Both the position numbers and the translations under genes were made by a program. The notes beneath the pieces were generated by a model. That model was not told where the DNA came from. It made no database searches and saw only the letters and a program-made list of their open reading frames with translations. A DNA stretch of 64,000 nt from Desulfitibacter alkalitolerans DSM 16504. GTDB lineage: Bacteria; Bacillota; DSM-16504; Desulfitibacterales; Desulfitibacteraceae. Numbering within the stretch: position 1 is the first letter of the stretch; every line of letters starts with the position of its first letter. The DNA is taken from positions 804,735 through 868,734 of the forward strand of contig NZ_KK211100.1 of the NCBI RefSeq assembly GCF_000620305.1, written 5' to 3'. Below, one piece after another: positions 16,989 to 25,098 of the stretch.

Positions 16989-17741
16989 TTATACTATCAG
17001 GTTATCTAAGTGATATTTCCCCTCCCTGCGATATGCTTCAGCCAGGGCATATCTGCCATGACTGCACGCACCATGATACAGATGCAGGGCCTTATCTATA
17101 TGCCTGTGGGCTTCTCTGCCCTTATCATAATTATTGGTAATATCTGCCCAGTTTGGTATAATGGCACTCATTGTTTTACTTCCAAAATACCTCTCGTAGT
17201 GCATACCACTAAACTCCATCTGGCTGGTCAGCTTATCCATGGCTGCTTCCTTTTTATCCCAGACATCAGCCACATCTATAATACATGTGGGGTGCTCTGG
17301 AGTCATATAATATATTGTTGGGATTGGATGGCTGGAGAGACCTGGCATTTCCTCTAGAGCATAATCCCTTGCGGCCAATGCTATGCTTTCTAGTATCAAG
17401 AGCATGGCCAACCTTCTATCAGGGTCCAGGTCATGGTAGGAATGCTCGGGATCCTGGGTTATTATTATGTCAGGCCTGATTTCTCTAATAACCCTTATTA
17501 ATTTCTTTTTAGCCTCTGGAGTAACCTCCACCTCACCTGCTTTAAACTGGGTAAAGCTCATTTCTACACCAAGTACATTTGCAGCTTCCATGATCTGGGG
17601 CCTGGTTTCTTCCCTTGACAGCATAATTGACGCAAAGGATTTGCCTCCCTGTAAAACATTTTTTGCAAGGGCTCCCCCACACTCCACAACCTCCATACCG
17701 TAAACACCCAGCAGCAGCATTCTTAAGCCTTTGTTTTCCAA
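16989..17741 (-). CDS. PIG-L-like protein lacking the metal ligands (putative pseudoenzyme)
   Basis: This 250-residue protein follows the PIG-L/LmbE deacetylase fold: N-terminal strand then CGGALAK, REIRPDIIITQDPEHSYHD, and a tail similar to family members. The signature AHPDD is replaced by VYGME, and the later HXDH metal site reads HDLDPDRR, so the zinc ligands are mostly lost. An intact homologue with GAHPDD and DYHGDHEA lies at 40082-40801 and serves as comparison. The start is a TTG at 17741 after GGGAGATG. It is the first gene of the peptide-transport operon, so it may bind rather than cleave an N-acetyl-sugar-like compound. Confidence 0.75.
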   Translation of the reverse strand: MENKGLRMLLLGVYGMEVVECGGALAKNVLQGGKSFASIMLSREETRPQIMEAANVLGVEMSFTQFKAGEVEVTPEAKKKLIRVIREIRPDIIITQDPEHSYHDLDPDRRLAMLLILESIALAARDYALEEMPGLSSHPIPTIYYMTPEHPTCIIDVADVWDKKEAAMDKLTSQMEFSGMHYERYFGSKTMSAIIPNWADITNNYDKGREAHRHIDKALHLYHGACSHGRYALAEAYRREGKYHLDNLIV

Positions 17742-17784
17742 GATACTTCATCTCCCTTAGATAATAATTTAATTTTAAAAATAT

Positions 17785-17822
17785 AAAAGCCTACCTCTCC
17801 CTGCTGGAAAAAGTAGGCCTTC
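17785..17822 (-). terminator. Terminator between the flavodiiron gene and the peptide operon
   Basis: GCCTAC (17789-17794) and GTAGGC (17813-17818) pair. On the minus strand the stem is followed by TTTTATATTTTT. It lies upstream of the peptide operon and would stop transcripts coming from the flavodiiron gene. Confidence 0.7.
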
Positions 17823-17983
17823 TTGACCTATATAAATTTATTGCCTTATACATTACCTAAATATCCGTTACTTAATCTCTTATAAACACTTACCTCATGA
17901 TAACCTTCATGGCTATCTTTACTTATTATTTATTCGCCATGGCTCCAAGTATTCCTTCTGGTGTACCGAAAAATTTTCTGTAA

Positions 17984-18012
17984 CAAGACAAAGGAACCGT
18001 CCCCTTGTCTTT
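17984..18012 (-). repeat. Dispersed hairpin repeat, copy 2 (stem type B)
   Basis: AAGACAA (17985-17991) pairs with TTGTCTT (18005-18011) around the 13-base loop AGGAACCGTCCCC (17992-18004). The stem differs from type A while the loop is almost identical. It sits at the stop codon of the flavodiiron gene. Confidence 0.8.
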
Positions 18013-19186
18013 ATTTGAGAAAGCTTTCTCCAAATTCTTCACACCTGGCCACCATTTCCCCGTCAGGATTCCAGTATGCTTTTAGGCCGTCATTTACCAC
18101 ATCAAAGCCTGCATCTTTTAGTCTCTGGGTTAGAATATCCACAGATTCACCGCTCCAGCCATATGACCCAAAGGCAGCAGCTTTCTTGCCCTTAAACCCT
18201 AATCCCTTTACCTCTTCCAGCAGTCCTGCAATGTGAGAAAGAATAGTCCTGTTCACTGTTGATGATCCCACAAGGATTCCCTTGGATTTAAAAATTTCTG
18301 TGATTATATCATTCTTGTCAGATTTGGCCGCATGGAACAGCTTTATTTTCAATGTTGAATCAGTACGTTTAAGACCCTGGACAATTGCTTCCGCCATTTT
18401 CTTTGTTGAATTCCACATGGTATCATAGATAACAGTAACCTGATTCTCTTGATAGTTATCTGCCCATTTGGCATAAAGCTCAACTATCTGCATGGGGTTG
18501 TCCCGCCAGATAACCCCATGACTTGGACAAATTATATCAAGGGGGACATTTAGCTCTACAAACTCTTCTATTTTCTTGGGAACAAATTTGCTAAAGGGTG
18601 TTAAAATGTTTGCATAATATTTCATAGCTTCTGCTATAAGCTCACACTGATCAACCAGATCGTTAAAGAGAACCTCTGTTGCATAATGCTGACCAAAGGC
18701 ATCGTTGCTAAAGAGGATATTATCCCCTGTTAGATAGCAGAACATGCTGTCTGGCCAGTGGAGCATAGGAGCCTCAATGAAAATTAGCTCTTTATCACCT
18801 AGATTAACCTTATCACCTGTCTTTACAATCTCGAAGTTCCAGTCCTTGTGCATCTGTGCCTTAAGCATTTTAGCACCGTTTTTAGAGCAATAAATTGGTG
18901 TGTCAGGTATCCTTTTCATCAATGCTGCAAGGGCGCCACTGTGGTCTACCTCTGAATGGTTGGCAACTATAAAGTCAATATCTTTTAAGTCTATTACCTT
19001 TTCCAGGCTGTCCACATACTCATGGGCAAAGGGTGTCCAGGCAGTATCAATCAGGACATTTTTCTTATCCCTAATTAGATAAGAGTTATAGGTGGAGCCC
19101 CTGTGCGTGGATAATTCATACCCATGGAAATGCCTCAGTTCCCAATCAACCTTGCCTACCCAGGTAACACTATCAGTTATTTTCAT
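18011..19186 (-). CDS. fprA: Flavodiiron protein (F420H2 or rubredoxin:oxygen oxidoreductase type)
   Basis: This 391-residue enzyme reduces oxygen or nitric oxide in anaerobes. The N-terminal metallo-beta-lactamase domain has the diiron ligands HSEVDH (His 77, Glu 79, Asp 81, His 82) and later His and Asp positions in APMLHWPDS and FSNDAFGQH. The C-terminal flavodoxin domain begins near 255 with the FMN loop DTMWNSTKKMA. No rubredoxin domain is fused. GGAGGGTT precedes the ATG. The stop codon lies at the edge of the dispersed hairpin repeat. A protein-like frame continues past it in another phase (see findings). Together with rubrerythrin it forms the local oxygen defence. Confidence 0.95.
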   Translation of the reverse strand: MKITDSVTWVGKVDWELRHFHGYELSTHRGSTYNSYLIRDKKNVLIDTAWTPFAHEYVDSLEKVIDLKDIDFIVANHSEVDHSGALAALMKRIPDTPIYCSKNGAKMLKAQMHKDWNFEIVKTGDKVNLGDKELIFIEAPMLHWPDSMFCYLTGDNILFSNDAFGQHYATEVLFNDLVDQCELIAEAMKYYANILTPFSKFVPKKIEEFVELNVPLDIICPSHGVIWRDNPMQIVELYAKWADNYQENQVTVIYDTMWNSTKKMAEAIVQGLKRTDSTLKIKLFHAAKSDKNDIITEIFKSKGILVGSSTVNRTILSHIAGLLEEVKGLGFKGKKAAAFGSYGWSGESVDILTQRLKDAGFDVVNDGLKAYWNPDGEMVARCEEFGESFLK

Positions 19187-19281
19187 GTTAATATAAAACC
19201 CTCCTTAAACTTCTTTTTTTATCTGACTAGAAAGTCAGTTTGCGTATGATTATTTTAATTTTAACCTTTTTTAATTTTAAC

Positions 19282-20879
19282 CTTTAAAGTCAGTAACGTT
19301 GCAAAAAAACATTTAGAATTTGTCAAGTTATAATAAATTTTGATAATCAAAGAAATGCTGCGAATTAAGAAGATAAAATAGATATTTTGCTGTATTTGCA
19401 TTAAAAAATCCTTTATAAAGGTAGTCCTTGCCAAATCTTTAATATAAAGGAGTAAATCATGCAAGGCAAGGATATCAATAAATCCACTTTTTTTCAACTG
19501 TTTAAACCAATAATTAACGAAAATTTTTTAAGTTTTTTATCAGACATGGAAGCCGATAAGTATTTCAAGAAGTTTAACACATTAGAATTCATTGAACTAC
19601 TAGCCAATTCTCAGATTAATCAAAGAGCCAGTTTAAGAGATATTAGCAATGACTTTAATAATGATGAATTTTGCGAAGCTTTTGATTGTGAATCCTTTAG
19701 TCCTTCACAAATATCTCGTAGATTAAGAGATCTACCAGTAGAGGTAGTAGCTTATTTATTCAAAAATATCACTACGCAACTTGGTAAAGAACTTGGTCAT
19801 GATAGAATACGTCAAGAAATGGGACGGTTGCTAATACTTGATTCTAGAACCATAAGCTTATGTTTATCCCAGTTTAGATGGGCTAAATTCAGAGAAACTA
19901 AAGCAGGGATAAAGCTTCATTTACTACTTGAATTCTGCAATGGTGTGGTTATACCAGAAAAAGCAATAGTTACACCAGCAAAGCCTGCAGATAAAAACAT
20001 GATGGATGATATGATAATCTATGAACAAGGAACCATCTATGTTTTTGACAGGGCGTATGTTGATTATGAGAAATTTGATGCATACTGTAAAGAGGGTATT
20101 TACTTCGTCAGTCGCTTAAAAAGCAATGCAATAGTAGAAGTAATAGAAGATTATCCAACCTCTGGTAACATAACAAAACATCAGCTAGTACGCCTTGGTA
20201 AAGATGGCTCTACAAAAATGGAGCATCCCCTACAGCTTATAGAGACACAAGACAGTAAAGGCAATAAGATAATTATCATAACGAATAAGCTAGAACTATC
20301 TGTAGATGAGTTAAGTAGTATTTACCTCTATCGCTGGCAAATAGAAGTATTTTTCAAATGGCTCAAACAGCAGTTTTGCATTAAGCACTTTTATGGGCAA
20401 AGTCCCCAGGCAGTGGAAAACCAGATACTAATAGCACTAATAACACATTGCTTGCTGATGCTGCTTAAATTAAAAACTGGCTATCAGGGTTTAATGCTAA
20501 ATTTTAAAAGAATGCTAATCACTTGCTTATTAGAAGCATTTAGTACATTTATTCGCAAGCTTCATCGAAAACCTAAGCGGACCTCGAAGGGGCGACGAAA
20601 AATTGACCACGAACTAACTTACAAAATGACTCTAAGGCAGGTGATAGCAGGCGAATCAGATCATTTAGATGATCTTACTTATGACCCAGTACTACTGTAA
20701 AGCGCATACTGTCAAAATGTGGATAAGGACTACCCCTTACTTCGCCTTTTTGGCAATTTGATCAGGAAATTTAATTGTTAAATTTAAACATATTTAGCTT
20801 AATTATCCATAGTTAATTATTGCTATTTTCTGGGTTTGACAATGTTAGAAAATTTTTATGCAACACTACTGCTTTAAAG
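19282..20879 (+). mobile_element. IS4-family insertion sequence
   Basis: The ~1.6-kb element is bounded by imperfect ~45-bp terminal inverted repeats. The left arm (19282-19326) starts CTTTAAAGTCAGTAACGTTG. The right arm (20836-20879), read on the minus strand, starts CTTTAAAGCAGTAGTGTTG. Inside them a second shorter inverted pair (AGGTAGTCCTTGCC near 19419 and AAGGACTACC near 20725) closely flanks the transposase gene. No clear target duplication is visible at either boundary. A 15-bp direct repeat, AAAAATCCTTTATAA, occurs at 19404-19418 and 20881-20895. The exact ends therefore remain open. Confidence 0.75.
19459..20700 (+). CDS. IS4-family transposase
   Basis: This 413-residue DDE transposase is full length. 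The first catalytic Asp is in LLILDSRT (about 131), the second in YVFDRAYVDY (about 199). The C-terminal YREK signature (Y-x2-R-x3-E-x6-K) reads YLYRWQIEVFFKWLK and is intact. ATAAAGGAG precedes the ATG. There is no frameshift or internal stop, so the element could still be active. Confidence 0.94.
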   Translation: MQGKDINKSTFFQLFKPIINENFLSFLSDMEADKYFKKFNTLEFIELLANSQINQRASLRDISNDFNNDEFCEAFDCESFSPSQISRRLRDLPVEVVAYLFKNITTQLGKELGHDRIRQEMGRLLILDSRTISLCLSQFRWAKFRETKAGIKLHLLLEFCNGVVIPEKAIVTPAKPADKNMMDDMIIYEQGTIYVFDRAYVDYEKFDAYCKEGIYFVSRLKSNAIVEVIEDYPTSGNITKHQLVRLGKDGSTKMEHPLQLIETQDSKGNKIIIITNKLELSVDELSSIYLYRWQIEVFFKWLKQQFCIKHFYGQSPQAVENQILIALITHCLLMLLKLKTGYQGLMLNFKRMLITCLLEAFSTFIRKLHRKPKRTSKGRRKIDHELTYKMTLRQVIAGESDHLDDLTYDPVLL

Positions 20880-20904
20880 TAAAAATCCTTTATAACTTTT
20901 AGAT

Positions 20905-21912
20905 TTAATTTTTAATTCTGTCATGTGCTGCATGATAGACAATATTTTTAATATTCCCACCTGCCATGTAATTTTTACATTGTTCAATAAAAAAGTCCAC
21001 AGCAGCGTCCATAAACTGGTCTGTAAAGGCTGCCGAGTGAGGAGTTACCACAACCCTGGGATGGCTTTTTAGTGGATGATCTATGGGAGCAGGTTCCTGG
21101 GCAAGAACATCTAAACCGCACCAGGAGATTATGCCTTCATCTAACGCCCAGAGCAGGGCATCTTCATCAACTGTTGACCCCCGACCAAGGTTAATAAACA
21201 CTGTACCCGGCTTCATTTTCCCAAACAGTTCCCGGTCAAAATAATTAGCAGTTGTTTGGGAGCTTGGCAAGAGATTTACTGCTATTTTGCAATCTGGCAG
21301 GATATCATGAAGACTGTCTGGAGTTATCCATTTAATATTATCCTGGAGCATCTTTCCAGGCAAGGTGCGTCTTATGCCGTAGACATTAACATCAAAGCAT
21401 CCTGCCATCTGGGCCAGGATAGTGCCTATTGAGCCGCAGCCTATGATTGCCATGCTGCATCCCCTGATATCAAAAGACTCTCTGGCAGCATCTGATCTGT
21501 AATTCTGTTTAACAGTCTGCACCCGGGATGAGTATATTATTCCCCTGGAGAATGCCAGGATAAATCCTAGGGCATGCTGGGCCATGGGGTAGCCATGATA
21601 GCCGGAAGAAGTGGTAAAAAGCACTCCAGAAGCCTCAATTTCAGGGGCAGCAATGTAATCAGCACCAGCTGAAGGGGTTGCAATCCATTTAAGGTTTTTT
21701 GCTGCCTCCAGCCATTTTACTGGAAAGGCCCACCCAAAATATATGTCTGTTTGGGGCAGTTGTTCATATATATCATCACTTTTACTGTTGTAAACCTCCA
21801 CTTCAACATTGGGCAGAGCTTCTCTAATCTTCTTGATATGGTGCTCTTTTATTTTCCAGAAGTCATATTTATGATTTAAATTAATCAGCAGCTTGATAGG
21901 CAACACTCCCAT
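20905..21912 (-). CDS. D-isomer-specific 2-hydroxyacid dehydrogenase
   Basis: This 335-residue NAD(P)-dependent dehydrogenase has the nucleotide-binding motif IIGCGSIGTILAQM. Its catalytic triad is the Arg in NLGRGSTVD, the Glu in LAQEPAPID and the His in VTPHSAAF. It belongs to the group with GhrA-like proteins that act on glyoxylate, hydroxypyruvate or similar acids. The substrate cannot be fixed. The start ATG at 21912 has no strong ribosome site. The IS element lies directly downstream. A second member of the superfamily is at 59158-60147. Confidence 0.88.
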   Translation of the reverse strand: MGVLPIKLLINLNHKYDFWKIKEHHIKKIREALPNVEVEVYNSKSDDIYEQLPQTDIYFGWAFPVKWLEAAKNLKWIATPSAGADYIAAPEIEASGVLFTTSSGYHGYPMAQHALGFILAFSRGIIYSSRVQTVKQNYRSDAARESFDIRGCSMAIIGCGSIGTILAQMAGCFDVNVYGIRRTLPGKMLQDNIKWITPDSLHDILPDCKIAVNLLPSSQTTANYFDRELFGKMKPGTVFINLGRGSTVDEDALLWALDEGIISWCGLDVLAQEPAPIDHPLKSHPRVVVTPHSAAFTDQFMDAAVDFFIEQCKNYMAGGNIKNIVYHAAHDRIKN

Positions 21913-22024
21913 TATTTAGCATTTTAATATTATATATTGCTTCTATTCTTTTTAAGCTTTTCCTTCTATATACATAAATCCTCATAATAATTTCACATTT
22001 TTACCAGAGATTGTTTAAATACCT

Positions 22025-23050
22025 CTAGAATCTATATGCCATTTCCTCCATTAAATGTTCTATAATTGTAAGGCGTTTAACCATTTTTAATTTAATACCG
22101 GTTTTTTTACAAAAGTCATCTAGTATGGCAATCATTGCCTCACTTCTTACCTGTATTTCTTTGGGAGTGCCTCTTTCTAAACACATCCTCATCAGCTTAT
22201 TGAGCGTAACCCTGGCATCATCAGTAATGCTTTGGTACATTTCAAAACCCACAACCTGTCTGGACTTTTGCTCTGCAATAATTAAAACCCTGGGAAAATA
22301 CGGACGTTCATCCTTACTTTCCCGCACAGGAGAGGTCACATAACAGGTATCAATCTGCAGCTGTATATTACCCATACTTCCTGCTTTTTTTATTTTTTGG
22401 ATAACTATATTGTCATTGATTTTTACCGGTTTATATGAAACTGTTGGATATGGCAGTGATATCTCTTTACTATACCATTGGAGTTTCCCGTTCTCCTCTT
22501 TACTATACCTTAAAATTGTTTTCCTTCGTTCCATATCCATTTTAAGCTGACCGGAAATTACATTAGCTGCAACAAAGAGTGTTTGTCTAAGGGCATGGGT
22601 CAGAAAAATGCATTCCTCCTGATTTATAAACCAGGGATGATATCCCGGTTCATACCGGCGAAAAATGGGCCAGGCATTTCTGCCCCGAAATGATAACCCC
22701 AGTGCCTTGATTTGTTTTCTATCAGCACTGGCTAACATATCTCTGTCTTCAAAAGAGCACATTATACAGTTCTGAAGATGGAGTGCTTCATGCTGGGGAA
22801 TTATATCAGCGTTTTCCATCAGATTACAAAACCCAAAAATACCTTCATCTCCAAGATATACTCCAAGTGCATAGTGCTCACCACCTCTACCCATCACGGA
22901 ACAATATCCCATGGTCTTGTCCCTTGGGTTTTCAACACAAATTAAGTCAACATCATAAAGCCATTTCCAGGGTTGCGCATTTTTAAATTCTAAGGCTGCT
23001 TGATAAAGCTCTTTTAATTGTGCATCTGTTGGTTTGTCATTATTTCGCAT
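22025..23050 (-). CDS. Uncharacterised protein
   Basis: I do not recognise this 341-residue protein with confidence. It has no signal peptide or membrane segment, so it should be cytosolic. The N-terminal half is rich in aromatic residues (PWKWLYDVDLICV, YCSVMGRGGEHYALGVYLG), with a small cluster of Cys and His at LHLQNCIMCSFEDRD. The C-terminal half reads like a separate alpha/beta domain (PYFPRVLIIAEQKSRQVVGFEMYQ) ending with a helix-rich stretch that mentions no catalytic motif. Similar proteins in Firmicutes carry DUF6930/DUF7309-type labels, but that is from memory. AAAGGAGTGG precedes the ATG. It seems monocistronic. Confidence 0.75.
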   Translation of the reverse strand: MRNNDKPTDAQLKELYQAALEFKNAQPWKWLYDVDLICVENPRDKTMGYCSVMGRGGEHYALGVYLGDEGIFGFCNLMENADIIPQHEALHLQNCIMCSFEDRDMLASADRKQIKALGLSFRGRNAWPIFRRYEPGYHPWFINQEECIFLTHALRQTLFVAANVISGQLKMDMERRKTILRYSKEENGKLQWYSKEISLPYPTVSYKPVKINDNIVIQKIKKAGSMGNIQLQIDTCYVTSPVRESKDERPYFPRVLIIAEQKSRQVVGFEMYQSITDDARVTLNKLMRMCLERGTPKEIQVRSEAMIAILDDFCKKTGIKLKMVKRLTIIEHLMEEMAYRF

Positions 23051-23219
23051 GTATAGACCACTCCTTTTATTTTTAGGTTCTTCCCTGCTGCATTTTTCCT
23101 AATTTCTTTTCTTGGTTACCCTTTCATCAAGTAAGCTGGATCCTTGCTGATCCTGGATAACCCAGGTCTAGCACACTTGATGATAATACAGGCAGTATTC
23201 ATTGAGGTTTAGTTCTATA

Positions 23220-23235
23220 TGTACATTCATGTACA
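23220..23235. promoter_or_regulatory. Perfect palindrome TGTACAT-TC-ATGTACA
   Basis: Two perfect 7-bp arms with a 2-base centre lie in the 420-bp gene-free region 23051-23472; flanking TATA bases extend the symmetry. The shape fits a dimeric repressor site, but no promoter or regulated gene is evident: the nearest start (23050) is 170 bp away. Confidence 0.35.
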
Positions 23236-23248
23236 GTATATAATAAAT

Positions 23249-23281
23249 AATCTGCACACGACAAGGATATGTGTGCAGATT
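23249..23281. repeat. Perfect 11-bp hairpin in a gene-free region
   Basis: AATCTGCACAC (23249-23259) and GTGTGCAGATT (23271-23281) flank an 11-base loop. No T-run follows on either strand, so it is not a standard terminator. The rest of the gene-free interval 23051-23472 shows short GGATCC-like repeats near 23140-23165 and nothing coding. Confidence 0.5.
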
Positions 23282-23472
23282 ACGGCAGGTCAAATAACTG
23301 CAAATCTCATAGCAAAAACTCATATTGCTTCATTGAAAAGGTTATGATCATAACTCCCGCTCACCTTCCTTCCCAATTTTGTTTTGATATCAAGCTTTTT
23401 ATCTAACCCATATCTAATTAATTGGCTGCTTTAGTTTAAAACCTGGTAGTGTTCAAAGAAATATATCTCTTG

Positions 23473-24720
23473 CTATTTAGTATGTGCCCTTATGACTTCC
23501 CACATATCTGCAGGGACAAGGCCCAACCTCCACAGGGCAATACCCTGCAAATTATATCTTTTAGCAATACCTATTTTTGGTACTATACTCTCTGCTGTTT
23601 CATAGGGGGCTGAAATTCCCAGCACTAATTTTTCAGTTGGAACATTGGCCGCAGCCATTTCAACTGCCCGCATTACTTGATTTATCGGCTCAGGCTTTGG
23701 GCCATAGTCATAAGCCATAATGATAATCCTGTCAGCTGCCTCCCCTAAAGCCCTGTAATCGTATCCCCTATATGCACTGTTAGGAGGATGAATTGTTAAG
23801 GTCAATGTCTTATTGTAGGGATTTAATCCTGAATAAAGAAGCTGGACAAACCTTGTAAACCTCTCCTGCACAGCCAACAAGGCCTCTCCCCTTTCTGAAA
23901 GACCAAGTCCTTCAAAATTAAGATTAACTCCATCATACATAGCTGCTTCTTTGATAATATTGTCTACAGCAGCTTCCACTGCGTCATCACTTGCTATTAA
24001 GGACGAAATAGCCCCAGTTCCATTGGTAAGATGTATAACCATTTCTGTTGAGAAATTATACTTGTAGGCAGTTTCCAGAACAACTTCCCATCCAGGAGGC
24101 CTTTGCCAGCCAGTCCCGCTGTTAAGCAGCAGGTTGCCTTCACCATCCATGCTGTACCAACCAAGAGCTAATTCATCAACTACATCAGTATTGCCCCTTG
24201 CAGTCTCTGGATATGGTACTCCAAAGAGATTAGTCCAGCTGCTGGTTCTGCTGTCCCCTAGAGCATAAAAGCCTATTACTGTCATTTCTTTAGGTGCCGA
24301 TATAATATTCACTTCATTTGTGGCACCAATCCATTCTACACTGCAGTTAAAAGCCTCGCTAAAAAAACGCAGTGGTATAAGTGTCCTCCCATTTATAATT
24401 TTAGGAGGGACATCTAACGGTACAGGTATTTCATTGATATAGGCTATACTACTGCCGATTTGCAGTTGAATGTTAGTTTGTTTATCTCCAGCCTTAATAG
24501 TTTGTGTATTCCCATCCCAATCCACCCTTACATTTAATGCTTCTGCAAGTGCACGAAAGGGCACCAGGGTGCGCCCCTGCTCAATTATTGGTTTCACGTC
24601 AAAATTCACTGAAAGGCCGTCAACCATTACAGAAATCCTATCTTCCTGGGCCAGTACTTGCTGTGGCAAGCACCATAATAGTGCAATACATAAAAAGAGT
24701 ACAATTAATAAACGCTTCAT
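23473..24720 (-). CDS. Exported stalk-domain and GH18-type glycosidase protein
   Basis: This 415-residue protein starts with a signal peptide (about 1-25, cleaved after VLAQ). A copper-amine-oxidase N-terminal-like stalk domain follows (about 28-135; landmarks GRTLVPFRALAEAL and GRTLIPLRFFSEAF). The C-terminal ~265 residues are a GH18 barrel. Its active-site strand reads YDGVNLNFEGL, keeping the first Asp and the catalytic Glu of DXXDXDXE. This variant form resembles spore-cortex YaaH/SleL-type enzymes. It is probably a cell-wall or spore-cortex N-acetylglucosaminidase or a related binding protein. GGGGGAG precedes the ATG. Confidence 0.87.
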   Translation of the reverse strand: MKRLLIVLFLCIALLWCLPQQVLAQEDRISVMVDGLSVNFDVKPIIEQGRTLVPFRALAEALNVRVDWDGNTQTIKAGDKQTNIQLQIGSSIAYINEIPVPLDVPPKIINGRTLIPLRFFSEAFNCSVEWIGATNEVNIISAPKEMTVIGFYALGDSRTSSWTNLFGVPYPETARGNTDVVDELALGWYSMDGEGNLLLNSGTGWQRPPGWEVVLETAYKYNFSTEMVIHLTNGTGAISSLIASDDAVEAAVDNIIKEAAMYDGVNLNFEGLGLSERGEALLAVQERFTRFVQLLYSGLNPYNKTLTLTIHPPNSAYRGYDYRALGEAADRIIIMAYDYGPKPEPINQVMRAVEMAAANVPTEKLVLGISAPYETAESIVPKIGIAKRYNLQGIALWRLGLVPADMWEVIRAHTK

Positions 24721-24735
24721 GTTCTCTCTCCCCCT

Positions 24736-24876
24736 TCAAAATATCATATCCTCCTTGTTCCATAGCAGCCTGCAGTCACGACAAAGAAAATCTCTAGTAA
24801 TTATAGGATTATTGTTAAAGTGCCAGTAATATAAAAGTAGGCCTAAAAGAAAGCCCGTAACTATAATAAATATCAC
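24736..24876 (-). CDS. Possible small one-helix protein with CXXC-like pair
   Basis: A 46-residue frame starts at a GTG (24876) some 11 bases after GGAGG and ends 16 bases before the stalk-GH18 start. It encodes one hydrophobic helix (VIFIIVTGFLLGLLLYYW) and a short tail with CRDC. The position and composition are gene-like, but spacing to the ribosome site is long and there is no recognised family. Confidence 0.3.
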   Translation of the reverse strand: MIFIIVTGFLLGLLLYYWHFNNNPIITRDFLCRDCRLLWNKEDMIF

Positions 24877-24936
24877 CCAAACCCAGCACCTCCACTAAAC
24901 CCAGGAATTATAAAAAGGGAGTTCTTAAAACCAGGA

Positions 24937-25077
24937 TTAATTTGTAATGCCTATGCCCCTTTCACTGGGATTAAGATCATACCAGAACACAATACGTCCA
25001 TCATCAAGCACTCCAAGGATACGTGTATTTGCTGCTTTTATTGAAACAATATTGGACTCAACTTCAATAGACCACCT
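24937..25077 (-). pseudogene. Fragment of a beta-propeller-like protein
   Basis: A 46-codon frame without a start codon ends at TAA 24937-24939. It reads SIKAANTRILGVLDDGRI and VFWYDLNPSERGIGITN in sequence, similar in pattern to one RCC1-type propeller repeat. A stop codon lies directly upstream in frame. It looks like the remaining 3' end of a deleted gene; compare the intact RCC1 protein at 32427. Confidence 0.4.
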
Positions 25078-25098
25078 TTAACATGTAAAAGTTCCAAT

